The notes beneath the pieces are model-generated. The model searched no databases. It was not told the DNA's origin and saw nothing but the letters and a program-made list of their open reading frames with translations. Below, in pieces: positions 12,090-24,311 of a stretch of 64,000 bases of DNA (position 1 is the stretch's first letter; each line of letters opens with the position of its first letter). Both the position numbers and the translations under genes were made by a program. Where the stretch lies: positions 377,837 through 441,836 of the forward strand of contig QKWP01000197.1 of the NCBI GenBank assembly GCA_003550325.1, written 5' to 3'. This DNA is from Gigaspora rosea (taxonomy: Eukaryota; Glomeromycota; Glomeromycetes; Diversisporales; Gigasporaceae).

Positions 12090-12729
12090 GTAGCTTATAC
12101 AGAGTAACTAACAATATACAGTGGGTACCATTTTATTGTAGATACTTTTTAAAAATCTATATTGAGCTAAATAAATAAAATATAAAGCTAAAAATTGCAT
12201 AAAATATTACTTAAATCTATAGCTTTTAAATAAAAAAAAAGTTTGCAAAATTCTATGCAGTAGTTTTTAAGTTTATCAAGGTTATACAAATTTGTATAAT
12301 ATTATACTTGTACAAAATTAGTAATTTTTAAAAAATTATTTATTATAGTTGCTATATATAAAAATTTTTTTTATTAAGTAAACTAAATACAGTATAATTA
12401 TTATTTAAAATTTGTTCAGTATAATAAATTACAGATAATTCTAAATTTTCAAAGACTTTTAAAAAATTTTAAACTAGATATTATTATTAAATAGGGCTAG
12501 TAATTGTACCCCAAAAATTGGTATTTATACGCCCAGACCGGATTCTGACCCTTCTGACCTAGTCTGTGTAATGTAGTGCAAACAAAAATCACATGACTTT
12601 TGGATTTTGGCATTTTGACCAAATGTTGAATTACACGAAGTTTAGATCACGTGATCTGCATAATAATAAAAGCCAATTAAAACTTGATCCCAAAATAGAA
12701 TAGTGCAGTATCTAATTTGGCACACTAAT
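12090..12729. other. AT-rich non-coding; possible retrotransposon leader
   Basis: No gene is visible. The segment to about 12500 may be the 5' UTR of the minus-strand LINE. From 12500 the composition changes (GCCCAGACCGGATTCTGACC). Confidence 0.35.
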
Positions 12730-12848
12730 GATATCTTATGAACTGTTGATCAGAATCACGTTATTTTGGTACTATTCAATTCATCTTATTGAGACGAATT
12801 GAATGGTACCAAAATCATATGATTTTGACTGATAGTTCACAAGATATT
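12730..12848. mobile_element. Hairpin MITE family 1, copy 1
   Basis: The 119-bp palindrome runs from GATATCTTATGAACTG to the matching CAGTTCATAAGATATC-like end. Inner arms are TTTTGGTACTATTCAATTC and GAATTGAATGGTACCAAAA around a short loop with GAGACGAA. Related copies lie at 23757-23882 and 23950-24069. Confidence 0.75.
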
Positions 12849-12873
12849 GTTATTTAACCAAAATAACCTACAT

Positions 12874-12970
12874 ATTATGCAAACCAAAGAATTAACTTTG
12901 CATGACCTTATATGTGAACATGAATTTATTAATTTAGACAATGCAAAGTTAAATTTTCATTTTGCATAAT
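12874..12970. repeat. Hairpin element with AACTTTGCATG arms, copy 1
   Basis: The inverted arms are ATTATGCAAA...TTAACTTTGCATGACC and the complement of ACAATGCAAAGTTAAATTT ... TTTGCATAAT. The centre (TTATATGTGAACAT) resembles the internal repeat unit of the Helitrons at 25399-28571 and 38004-43661. Confidence 0.55.
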
Positions 12971-13137
12971 CTGTTGACCCATTAAATTCTAATTGTTTCA
13001 ATTATTCAATTCTTGCTATTTATTTTTTTTACATAAATTTATTTGATATCACCCAATGAGGCTTTAATTCTTCTAAACTATCTAGTAGAGTCAATAGAAA
13101 AAAGACCAACTATTAATCCAACTTTTGGATTTAGTGT

Positions 13138-13232
13138 TATGCAACCTCAAAACTAACTTTTTCATGATTTTAGATGTGTATATAGGTCTATTAATTTAGG
13201 CTACACAAAGTTAGTTTTTAATTTTGTATAAT
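13138..13232. repeat. Hairpin element with AACTTTGCATG arms, copy 2
   Basis: It has the same layout as the element 170 bp upstream: TTATGCAACC...AACTAACTTTTTCATG, the centre TTAGATGTGTATATAGG, then ACACAAAGTTAG and TTTTGTATAAT. The two differ by about one base in four. Confidence 0.5.
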
Positions 13233-13539
13233 GTGCCAACAAATTTTACAAATAAAAAATTATTTTAAATCAAAGATAATTAATAGTTTTATTTAATATA
13301 ACTCAAAAGTTCAATATTTTGCTAATCAAAATATGATATATTGTAAATTGTTCAATATATAGTATTTGAGGATATATAAAAAAACTTATTTAAGATTATC
13401 ACTAAGACATCTATAATAAAATAATAATATTAATGTTTAATTTAATTAGAATTTAAATATTTGATTTAATTTTATATTATACTAACCTTTTCTTTTTATG
13501 AATATATACAGTAAATTTTAAAGATTTTTTCACAAGTCA

Positions 13540-15960
13540 GTGTTTTGATACCTTTTTGTATACATTCTGTACACAATGGATATTGAGTAGCGAGAATTGG
13601 AATAAAAATATCAGTATCTCCACACTCATAGCATAAAAGTGAAAAGATTTGTACAAAATAATATGCCTATCCTATTAGAAAATTACAAGTTAGTCCATCA
13701 TTAATAAACACCTTTCAAATAATTGTTTAATTGTTGATTTATTTGCATCCAATAATTCAAATTCTGTTAAGCTTTTTGCTTCTGTTAAGCTTTTTGTTTC
13801 AGAATTATCACTTTTCCACTATCTACAGATCCATTAAGATTATCTTCATATTTATTGCTATTTGCTAATTTATAATTATTGTAATTATCACTTTCATTAT
13901 TATTTGCTAATTCACTATTAATATCTGTACTTCTATAAAATAAATTTTCCCAAATTTCCAAATCTGATTGCAAATTGTTTGTCTCATTTTGATTTAATAA
14001 TGAATTATCATAATTATGATTTCTCACTATTACTTAATTCAATTTCATTGCTAATACGCTTTTATTTTTTAATTCTGATTGAGTAGCTATTAATTCAAAA
14101 TCACTTTTTATTTAGTATTATTATCTAATTTATTATTAATTGATTGTTTATTCTGAAAGCCAAGTAAATTTTCTGCATAATAAAATGATAAACCACATGA
14201 ATAATCAATAGTATCTAAATATGCAATTAATAACTTTTTTCTTGCTTATTTAATTTTTTGTTTAGAGTAAAATAATCACCAACACTTATATTCTGAACAC
14301 ATAACTGTTATTTCAACATTTTTTGCTCTTTGTGCTGTACTATTAAATAGCATACTGTTCTTTTTTAATTTTACTTGAGAGTTTTTTCTATTTTTATTAT
14401 TTCAAGTGAAGGATAATAATATTCAGTAGTATTCTTACCATATACTTCATTTAAAGAAGCATAATGATCATTGTTTCTAGAAATTGGATCGGGAAAATGA
14501 TAGTAGAATTAAAAATATCTTGTGGAAGCCTTGCAGATTTGCAAATATCACACTCTTCATTTCCATATTTTTAATTAAAAAAATAATGTCTTAATTGACA
14601 ACAATGCTCAAAAAATGTTTTAAATTTGATCTAATAAATAAATAAATAAAATAAAATAAACAAATACTATATTAAACAATAATAATATACAATTAGACCT
14701 CTTTAAATGTGGGTTTGGATCAAAATCCCAACAAAATTCTGACAGGTTACAATCAAAAAAACTTTCCTTGAGCAACTTTACTATAAAATCAACTAAACCA
14801 AACCCTAGCCCGAGTGCTCACCTTAACTCTATACCTAACTTTAACCTAAATTAAATAAATTTAATAATTTTTTTGTTGTTAGAATTGTTGGGATTTTTAT
14901 TGTCAGGATTTTTTTTTGGGATTATAACCTGTCAGGATTCTGTTTGTCAGGATTTTGACCTGCTCTTTTTAAATGCATGCTCTATAAAAGTTCTTTCTAA
15001 ATACATGTCTTCTCATAGGCTCAACATAACATAATATTTATAGATTTGTATCTCTCTAAATACTATACCTTCTTATATGCATATTTGATTTAATTTTTAA
15101 ATATAGTTCTATTATAATGCATTTTGAGAGATCTAACTTATTTTCAATAGTTTTCCAGATTTTATCAGTTTTTAACATAGTTTGATATAGCTCTAAAATA
15201 GCATCAAATATTTGATAATTTCTTCAGCTGTTGCAGTATTTACTGTTGTAAATAGTTCATTTTTTAAACTTTGACAAGCAAAAATATAATTTAAAAGATC
15301 TTTTACTGGTAGTAAACTTTCATTTAATTCTTGTTGAAGATTTGAATAACTTTTAGTTGCATTTCTAATATTTTTAATTGAATTATAGTGTTTTAATATT
15401 TGTTCAAATTCTTTAGACATTTTTTATACATTAATCAAACATATTGAATGAAGTCCAAGATTTAATATTAATATAACACTTTCTACAAGATTTTTTATAA
15501 ATATTCAGAAAGTGTTTTTATAGCTACCAAGTAGTCAAGATCAAGAGAAATAAGTAAGATTTGAACAGATAAATAATTAACTCGATGATTTGGTTCTCTA
15601 TTGGTATATAAAAATAAAATTGGTAAATTTGTATTATGGTTTTGAATAGTATAGAAAAGTTCTGTTAAATAACATAAAGGGGATGATGCTTCAAATACAG
15701 AATCTTTTAATGCTATAAATACATGCCCTTTATAAAATGAATTACCAATAGATTCTAATATTGCATTTTATTATAACACTAGAAATAATTCTAACTTTAG
15801 TAAAATCATGATCACTAACTAATAAAGTTTTATTTAAACCAACTAATATTTGTTTTCCACATTCTACTGCTACTACTAGATATTCAGGTTCTCCTACTTT
15901 ACAGTGATGCTTGTCATCAAGAAAATAAAACAAACAATATTTACAAAATTTTATTGACAT
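13540..15960 (-). pseudogene. DDE-type transposase relic with C-terminal zinc ribbon
   Basis: Coding character runs discontinuously on the minus strand. It starts at 15960 (MSIKFCKYCLFYFLDDKHHC, a CxxC/HxC-like N-terminal finger). It continues after a frameshift through KGHVFIALKDSVFEASSPLC and LYTNREPNHRVNYLS (about 15625-15585), where a TD-type motif would supply a catalytic aspartate (here TN). After an interruption it continues at 15420-15193 (MSKEFEQILKHYNSIKNIRN). Near 14570-14430 it reads NEECDICKSARLPQDIFN and DPISRNNDHYASLNEVYG. A low-complexity N/S/E-rich linker lies at 14027-13785. Near 13660-13560 a zinc-ribbon tail reads CYECG...YPLCTECIQKG. I associate this architecture with a repetitive transposase-like family of Rhizophagus, from memory. 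Stops, frameshifts and an inserted MITE at 14717-14960 make it non-functional. Confidence 0.65.
14717..14960. mobile_element. Inverted-repeat element inserted in the transposase relic
   Basis: The left end GGATCAAAATCCCAACAAAA and inner TTCTGACAGGTTACAATC match the complement of the right end (GATTATAACCTGTCAGGATTC ... GTCAGGATTTTGACC). The element is 244 bp. The flanks share CTCTTTAAATG/CTCTTTTTAAATG. Confidence 0.6.
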
Positions 15961-16029
15961 TCTTTTGAAATTGAAAAAGTGCTAAAGCATAATGTGCAAT
16001 AGGATAGTTTATATGTAATTGTTTAGCTC

Positions 16030-16990
16030 TTTATACTTCCAAGTTGGTGTACCCGAAATCTGGTTACCCTGAAAATCCCTTACTAGCATACTTCTCAGAG
16101 TTCGTATTTCAAGCTATGCAGCTGCCTCTACTACATTGGGTAAATATCTCAAGCCTGCATGCCGCCACAACCAGCCAGTTTCTTGCAACTTGAGGACCCA
16201 GAATTTAACATTCTGAATTTGGAAATATCGAATGACTGTACTTTCCGCTATAGTAGCAAGGTATCTGAGCATGTTTTGCAAATGCTTCCAGTATCAAATA
16301 TAGTTGGATGGCATTATGAGGCTAGAGAAAACCCGATCACTACAATATGCACTTATACCAGCATATACCTGTATTTCCAAATCCTTTTAATGTCTGAAGA
16401 CTCCTATATAGTATGCCCAGAGCTCCGTTGGGTCTTGATACGTATACACCTTCATGTTTCCACTTCTTATTGGCTGATTAGTTCCGTCTGCCCTTGTGAA
16501 GTTCACTAAACCCCAGTACACAGTCAGTCACTCTTTGGATTCTTTTCCTTAGTCATTCCAGACTACCAATTCAGTTGGCCTGGAAGGATCAGTCCGCTAG
16601 GCTTTAGGTGCCTAAGGTCTTTCTTTCTTTGGTTCATGCTTCTATAACACATAACATTTTTCTTTGGTGTAACTCCAGCGGCCAGATTAGTGGACCTCCT
16701 TTGTCATAAGGGCTCTTGCCCATTCAGATTTCCTGGTCAGTTACCACTAAGATCCTTTTTCTCGGTACTGTTAAAAGTCCAGCTACCTCTCCACTCAGGG
16801 CTTGCCAAATGGGTTTCAATTGTTCCAGTCTCTTGGATTTGTCTGTATAATTTACACAACTATGCCAAAGCTCTATTCAAGATGGTGGTACCAAGGTTAC
16901 AGGTAATATATCTGACCGATTGATGAACAAATGTTACCATAACACAGGCCTATTTTTCAATTTGTCTCTAGTAGGATTTGAACTCTAGAC
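16030..16990. other. Unidentified GC-richer segment, coding-like relic
   Basis: This roughly 950-bp block is clearly richer in GC than its surroundings. It has a 116-residue frame on plus (16159-16509). On minus it has fragments such as VNFTRADGTNQPIRSGNMKV near 16500 and IETHLASPEWRGSW near 16820. The minus fragments look more protein-like, so a decayed retroelement or host gene read on minus is my preference. I do not recognise a family. Near its right edge, on the minus strand, GTTCAAATCC matches a pol III B-box, but no full tRNA folds around it. Confidence 0.35.
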
Positions 16991-17049
16991 CTGCCACTTG
17001 GAAGTAAAAACCAGAATTATTATATTGGTTTTGAATGCAATAAATAACT

Positions 17050-17215
17050 AAGTTATATGTTCTACTTTCTGGAATTGATAATAACTTTTGATACACTAAT
17101 CTATTTTGTATAATTTACTACAAAATAATTGTTTTGATAAGACAATTCTAACAAGCCCAAAATTGTTAAAATCTAATCGCAAAGTTTCAAAATCAGTCAA
17201 CTTTTGTAATTTTAA
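17050..17215. repeat. Dispersed repeat with CTAACAAGCCCAAAAT core, copy 1
   Basis: The segment with GACAATTCTAACAAGCCCAA recurs near 24430 in the same orientation and twice near 24910 and 25100 in the opposite one. Confidence 0.6.
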
Positions 17216-17267
17216 TACTTTAATACAGTTAACTCTGATATACTAAACTGCATATTCTGGACCTTTT

Positions 17268-17313
17268 GTTTAGTATAGAGTAAGTTTATTATATAATTCA
17301 CTTACTCTATACC
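17268..17313. repeat. Short palindrome
   Basis: TAGTATAGAGTAAGT pairs with ACTTACTCTATAC across about 12 bp of AT-rich loop. Confidence 0.5.
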
Positions 17314-18461
17314 AAATTATTTAGTATATAAAGCTAGCCAATAAAATTTCTTACAGATCTAAATTACTTCAAATACTTTCAGAACTTTACTTCTTGTTTA
17401 TTATATTCTTTCATTTTTTTAAAAATTTTCAGAAACCATTACTTTGTATACATGCAATATTTGTAAAAATATAAAATAGAAAAGGGTAATTTAACAAAGT
17501 TAAAAATAACTACATTAGTGAGCTATATATGTAATCTTACATAAGATATTATAGCCCGTAATATTACAAAAATCTTACGATTGATGTGGTATATGACGTA
17601 ATATATTATATTATGGTTATATTACAGGATATATTTCAAAATATTTTGAAATATATTGTATAATATTGCGAAATAGATCAAATAAAAAATGCAAATTATT
17701 CCCTTACAGGGGTCACAGGAGGCACATTTTGTGATCTTTTTGCATTGTTTCATAATATTTTGCAAATTTTTGCTAATTTTCAAAATTTTTTAAAAAATAA
17801 TAAACAATATACATATCTACATAATTATGCTTTTTTGCAAGTTTTCACATTATTTGCAAGATTTCGCAATTTATTATAAAATTTTATATTTTTTTATTTA
17901 TTATTATTATATATTATATTTTTACATTATTAAATATACATTGTAAATTAATATTACATACTTTATTTATTTTACATTATTATATAGTATTATTTTTACA
18001 TTATTACAAATATTTTAAACTATTTTTGTATTTCGTCACATCTAATTCTATTACTATATACAAAACTAGCTCTACATACTTATTTTTATTTACCTATAGT
18101 TAGCTATTATCTTCATTCTTTGTTTTCTATTGTTTTACTTTGACTATTTCTTTTGTTTTGGCTATAACTAGGGCTCCGAAGTCCGGGTCCGGCTGGACCC
18201 GGACTCAAACCCGGACTCGAACCATAAATTTTGACAATTTCGAACCCGGTCCCGGACCCGAACCTAAAGTACCGAACCCAAACCAGACTCAAACATAGTT
18301 ATAGGTTCGGTCTGGGTCCAGTTCAGAAGTTCGCGAACTTGTCTGGGTCCGGAAATACCCATCCAATTCTAAAAAAAAAAAACTGATAACGATTTTTAAT
18401 TTGTATTCGGATAATACCCCGAATCTGAATAAATCCAAATTCAATTATCGAATCGGGATAA

Positions 18462-19468
18462 ATCCGAATTCAATTATTGAATCCGAATTCTATATGAGCA
18501 CAAAGTGCTATCACATTTACGAATTTGGTTACAAATGATAATATGAAGTTATTTTATTTAAAATATATCAAATTGAATAGTTTATTTCAAATATCGGTAT
18601 CTAACTAAATGAAATGCCATTTTCAAATTTAATAAATTAACAAGAAACGTGAGCTATGCGAAATATAATTAATTTTTGTGCATCAAAAGATTAAGATCAA
18701 ATTTAGTGTAAGAAGTTCTGTAACAAATTAATGTAAGCTTTTTTTAGTTGTTACTAGTGATTTGACCCGGGTGGGTTTCACCCGGATATCTGATAATTAT
18801 TAGGGTAAACATTATCTGGATTGAAACTTTAGATTGGTTAATCAGGAAAATCATTTAAAATTCTGTCTTATCATAGTAGAATTTTATATGATACCACGTA
18901 TAGATTTGAATTCATAATGTATATCGAACACCCCAATGCAGTATGGTTTTGAGTTAACCCATATNATCCGAATTCAATTATTGAATCCGAATTCTATATA
19001 AGCACATAATTGAATCTGATTTCTAAATTAGCACAAAAATGATAATATGAAGTTATTTTATTTAAAATACATCAAATTGAATAGTTTATTTCAAATATCG
19101 GTATCTAACTAAATGAAATGCCATTTTCAAATTTAATAAATTAACAAGAAACGTGAGCTATGCGAAATATAATTAATTTTTGTGCATCAAAAGATTAAGA
19201 TCAAATTTAGTGTAAGAAGTTCTATAACAAATTAATGTAAGCTTTTTTTAGTTGTTACTAGTGATTTGACCCGGGTGGGTTTTATCCGAATATCTAATAA
19301 TTATTAGGGTAAACATTATCTGGATTGAAACTTTAGATTGGTTAATCAGGAAAATCATTTAAAATTCTGTTCTATCATAGTAGAATTTTATATGATACCA
19401 CATATAGATTTGAATTCATAATGTATATCGAACACCCCAATGCAGTATGGTTTTGAGTTAACCCATAT
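18462..19468. repeat. 503-bp direct duplication joined at an N
   Basis: Bases 18462-18964 and 18966-19468 are two copies of equal length separated by a single N at 18965. They share long blocks (from ATGATAATATGAAGTTATTT through GAGTTAACCCATAT) but differ at scattered positions, for example TTTCACCCGGATATCTG versus TTTTATCCGAATATCTA, and in a diverged 60-bp block near their left ends. Each contains an ACTAGTGATTTGACCCGGGT motif (18756 and 19258). Confidence 0.85.
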
Positions 19469-20262
19469 TGGAATTAACAGTTGTGGTTTCTATCACAATT
19501 TACTGTAAATTTTGTTACCAATTGTTTTGGTGATTTACTTTAAAAAAAATTTCTGTACGGATGACCAGGATTGTATAGCACAAGAAATTACAGTATGGTA
19601 CTATTATGGTTCGATTAGTATTTTCACAAATCAATAGGTATAGGTGAGTATATCATATAGTCCGAATTTTTTAAAATATGTACCATACTAATTTAGTTGT
19701 TTTATATATTAATAGAATTATAGCTGATTATATAGTATGGTACAAGTTTTAAAAATCAGCCATAATTTTGGGGGTACATCTATGTGCCCACTGACTGATT
19801 TGGAAACCACGCCTTTTATCTCTCCATCATATCGAATTTCTACAAAAATTTCGCTTATGAAACTAACTTTTTCGTTCTAACAAAAAAATTCCTTGCAAAT
19901 TTTCTACGCCCTACCCTTACCTTAACACTAAACCTAACGCTAATTAACGGTATTTTTTTTTAATCATATAAAGCAAAGACGATTTTGGCGGTGGGTATAT
20001 AGATGTATCCACAATTCGGTATTAAGATAATCAAACGGGGTATAAAATACTCATATTCCATTCTGATCTGATATAACCTCTCAATATTTGGTTGAATTGT
20101 GATAATTGTGATGATATTTTGATCATATTTGCTCATCAGTATTAGTCTTAACATTTTGATCACAGGTTGTATAACCAATCAAAAATGTTAAAGCATAATA
20201 ACCTGATTATTTACTTTATTGCTATATTAATTTTAGTACACTGATTACATTTAGGATATAAC

Positions 20263-21244
20263 TAGTGATGTGCCACGTACAGTACTATACGTACTGTACT
20301 GTACGTACTATATGTACTGTACGCTAAAATTTTTGTTGATCATTTATTAAGAGAGGTCGATAGAAATATTTATATGCCAATTGACCAATCAAATTAATTA
20401 ATTGATCAACACCCAATGAAGCTTTCTTGTTAGATAAATTAAATTTTGTACATATTGCATCTAAAGTAGCGATCTATCTAAAGTAGCTACTTTAGATATA
20501 TAGAGTAGAACCTTAATAAAATTAAGCAGATATGTACATAGTATATTACTAATTTGCTATATTAAATATTTGCTTATTAAAATATGTTTAAACATTACAT
20601 TAATTATCATATAGACTAACATTAAAAAAAATTAAATTATAGATACTAATTTAAATTTTAAATTTTATTATGATATTAATTTTTTATATAAGCACTATAC
20701 ATACTGTACGCTAAAAAATTTGGGTATTATTTTAATAATGATTACACATCACTAGCTGCATACTTTAAAATAATGCAGATCCGTTCACTAGATCACGTGA
20801 ATTTTGCCTATACGTACGAAGTCTTTTTCTTGGATAAATGCATTTTATAATTTTTTATTTATTAATTTTTTTTTGCTATTGAATCAAATTTACCTGACCT
20901 AATTAGCAACTCGACTAAAATCTCTGAACTAAATTTAACTTGAAATCAATTCATTTATAATAGATTTACTACAGTTTGTTCATTTTATATGTTCGTTTCA
21001 TTTGCCTCTCTTCTGGGAGTCCTGGAAAGTGATGTTAACCAGATAATTAACTTCGAACGACCTAAATATTTATCTATTAAATAGAATTAAATATTATATT
21101 AATTGTAATATAGACTAATATTAAAAAAAATTTTAAAATATAACCACTAGAGCAATTTTACTATATAAGTACTATACGTACTGTACGTACTGTACGTACT
21201 GTATGCTAAAAAAATTTGGACATCATATAAATGGCACATCACTA
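20263..21244. mobile_element. Nested hAT-like element with perfect 8-bp target duplication
   Basis: The termini TAGTGATGTGCCA and TGGCACATCACTA are perfect 13-bp inverted repeats. They are flanked on both sides by GATATAAC (20255-20262 and 21245-21252). Subterminal arrays of ACTGTACGTACTGTACG lie inside each end. An additional right-end-like sequence ACACATCACTA at 20744-20754 indicates an internal duplication or a still older end. No transposase is encoded. Confidence 0.88.
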
Positions 21245-21779
21245 GATATAACCATTGTTTTTATTAGTTGGTAGAAACTACGAACTACAAGAATCTGCGA
21301 GAAAATTATTGATTATCAGATAATCTGGGCGACAAAAATTCCGACCAAAAATTTATATAAAATGGAAATCAATCATCTAAATTTTTGGTGGAATGTAAAA
21401 TACAGCCTGTTTTTCTAATTTTTTTAAAATTTTATAGGTTCCCTGCCCACAGATTGACAACCCGGGTGGGCAATAATCAACTCGGGTTATCCGTGTAATA
21501 CTTACCCAGGTCAGACACGGATTGGGTTTCAGACTTTCAGACCAGACTCAAACTTTTCAGACCGGACTCAAACCGGACTCGAACCAAGCAAAAGTTTGAT
21601 ATTCGGACTCAGACTGGACTGAGTTTTAAAATAGTTTGAGTTTGAGTCCGTTTCGAAATTTGAACTGGACTTGGACTTGCCTAAAGTCCAGCCTCAGTCC
21701 GGGTCCGTCGGAGCCCTAGCTATAATCTTCATTTTGCTCTCTTTTTTTAAATATCTCAAAGAAGTGAAAAAAAATAAAA

Positions 21780-22680
21780 AACATGTCTTAGAAGTATTAG
21801 TGTTCTTGCAAGTTGCTGGAAAAATCTAGTATATTCTTGCAAAATACCAGAGAAGTTAAAGCTAGTATTCTTGTAAAGTGCCAGAAAGTCACAAAGTTTC
21901 GAAGAAATTAAAAATAAATAAAAAAAATAAAAATTAAAAAAATAAGTAAAAAAAACAACTGAAAAAAAAAGATAAGAAGCAAACTAATAAAAAAAATAAA
22001 GAAGCCCCAATTTTCATTTCTCTGAAGTATAAGTTCACATTCTTGCAAATTCAGAAATTGTGAAAGCTGAGTAAATGTTTTTGCAAAATGCCAAAAAAGT
22101 TGTAAAGTGCTGAAAAAGTTTGGGTTGGTTTTCTTGCAAATTGCCAGGAAGTTTCTCGCAAAGTACTAGAATAAATAAATTAATAAAACAAATTTAAAAA
22201 AATAAAAAACAAAGAACAAACAAAAACAAGTTATGTCAAACAAAAAAATAAATTAAGTTCTAAATAAACCTTTATTTCTTTAAAGAAGCATTCTTGAAAA
22301 TTTAGAAATTGCTGGAGACATCAGTTGTATATTCTTGCAAAGTGTTAGAAGTTTGTGTTGGCTTGCGCAAGGTTTCAAAAAGTTGTTTGTTTTCTTGAAG
22401 GTGTTCTTGTAAGAAGTTTGTGTTGGCTTGTACAAGATTTCAAAAAGTTTTTAGTTTTCTTGCAAAGATGTTCTTGTAAAGTGCCAAAATAAAAATCAAA
22501 TAAAAAAAAATTAAAAAATAAATAAATAAATTAAAAAAATAAAAAAATCAAATGAAAACAAAAAAAAATCAAATGAAAACAAAAAGCGAACCAAAATAAA
22601 AAATGAAATAAAAACAAAAAAGCAAAAAAAAAAACAAATTAGAAGATCTAATTATAAACAAAAGATCTAATCTGTTCTTG
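21780..22680. other. Low-complexity region with degenerate repeat
   Basis: Irregular copies of TTCTTGCAAAGTGCCAGAAAG recur about every 60-120 bp and alternate with A-rich stretches. No gene is visible. Confidence 0.5.
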
Positions 22681-22953
22681 TAGTACAGAATTTGAACATT
22701 TTTAAACTATTTTAAACTATTTCAAAAAATCAGTCTAATGCATAATCTAGGTTACAGATCTACTGAGCTAGCTTGGTTTCCTAATACAAAACTATATTGA
22801 AAGCAGTTTGTAATATTTTATAATATATTTCAAAATATTTCAAAATTACTTTCAAAATATTTTGAAAAGTTGATATTTTGAAATATTTTGAAATACATTA
22901 CAAAATATTTTGCTTATATTATAGTTTGTACTGTATTACTACGAAATAATGAT

Positions 22954-23020
22954 CATGGGCGTTATTTTGAAAATCGCATCCCCAAAAAATAGCATACTGT
23001 GTTTCGAAATAACGCCCATG
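22954..23020. repeat. Hairpin with CATGGGCGTTATTTTGAAA arms
   Basis: CATGGGCGTTATTTTGAAA pairs with TTTCGAAATAACGCCCATG. The motif CGAAATAACG followed by CCATGC recurs in the hairpin at 36031-36088, and a related run lies at 23440-23530. Confidence 0.65.
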
Positions 23021-23756
23021 CACGTCCCGAAATAGCACGCACCATATATAGAATACTATATAATTGAATGCATAAAAAAAGTGTTCAACAAATGCTTCAT
23101 AGTAATTCTTTTTAGCTTTAATTGCTTCAAAAATAACTATCATTAAATGTTTAATTAGCACTACCTTATCCTAGCAAGATAATAAATTGTTACGGCATTC
23201 TTTTTGATTTTAATACTGATATATGATAATAAACGAATGTTTTACTGCGTAATGATACCAAAGAACAAAGAAAAATAAGGCCATAAATCTACAGGCAATA
23301 CTTTATGTATGTGCGAGTTTAAAAATAAATAATTCGCTTTTACTATTGCTAAGTAGAAGTTCAACAATAGGTTAATTTATATATATATATATATTAAGGT
23401 TTAAATTTTCAGCACTGGTATAATATAAAAAATCAGGTTACCTCAAAATAGCGCACATACGTGCACTCAAAATAGTGCACAGGTGATCGAAATACCGCAT
23501 AGGTGCACATTATTTCGCGGTAATATGGTAAGACTTACGTAAGATTACACTATTATAAATTTGCTAATATAATATAAAAACTTATTTATTTTAATATTAA
23601 AAAATAGTTTATTTTTTGTATTAAACTTTATACATAATTTAGAATTATTTTATATAAAATTAGTAATATAGAATTTTTTTTGAAGTAACATTAAATAGGA
23701 TAATACATTATATCAAAAAGTTTAATTTAGAAAGGTAGGGGTAATTTAATAACTTG

Positions 23757-23882
23757 ATGATATCTCATGTAATCCAAAAATCAGAATCAGATGATTTTAA
23801 TACCATTTGATTTATCTCAATATTACAAATCAAATGGTATAAAAATCATCTAATTCTTATCACTAAGTTATGATATATCATC
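23757..23882. mobile_element. Hairpin MITE family 1, copy 2
   Basis: GATGATATCTCATG ... CAGAATCAGATGATTTTAATA pairs with the right half ending in TATGATATATCATC. The layout is that of the element at 12730-12848. Confidence 0.72.
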
Positions 23883-23949
23883 AATAATATGCTATACAAT
23901 AAAGCTCCTTGCGGAGATTTTGACAAAATGTAAACCTGGTAAATAATCG

Positions 23950-24069
23950 ATGATATCTTGTGATCTAGTAATCAGAATCAGGTGAATCTTGTACCATTCA
24001 ATTCATTTCATTGAGACGAATCGAATAGCATAAAAATTATTCAATCCCAATTATTAATCATGTGATATC
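23950..24069. mobile_element. Hairpin MITE family 1, copy 3
   Basis: TGATATCTTGTGATCTAG ... CAGAATCAGGTGAATCTTGT pairs with the half ending in ATTAATCATGTGATATC. It shares GAGACGAATCGAAT at the loop with copy 1. Confidence 0.72.
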
Positions 24070-24311
24070 CAAATTTGTCAAATTACCTCTATTCGTCAAA
24101 TTACTCCTTTTTATCTTATAATAGTTTACTATATCAAAATATGTATATATAGTAATAGGCTGTTAAAGTAAGTTCAGATATGGTATATAAAGATTTGATA
24201 TTTAAGTTCAGTATAGCTAGTATAATTTATTATAAAAAATCTGTTCTGCTAAATCTGGTTCATTATAGCCTAATACCAGTATAAACAGGTTTGGTATATT
24301 CAATAGCAACT

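Larger units (their letters stand above)
18169..21718. mobile_element. Non-autonomous hAT-like element, 3.55 kb
   Basis: The left end TAGGGCTCCGAAGTCCGGGT and the complement of the right end (TAGGGCTCCGACGGACCCGG) share an 11-bp TAGGGCTCCGA start, fitting the hAT YARNG rule. The 8-bp flanks GCTATAAC (18161-18168) and GCTATAAT (21719-21726) match at 7 of 8 positions, as expected for a hAT duplication. Both ends carry subterminal repeats around CCGGACTCAAACC/GGACTCGAACC, a typical transposase-binding arrangement. No transposase is encoded. The interior holds a 503-bp duplication and a younger hAT-like insertion. Confidence 0.82.

Noticed and set aside
16960..17050. Possible tRNA or tRNA-derived SINE on minus
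   Set aside because: A B-box match (GTTCAAATCC) is present but there is no cloverleaf or convincing A-box at the right distance.
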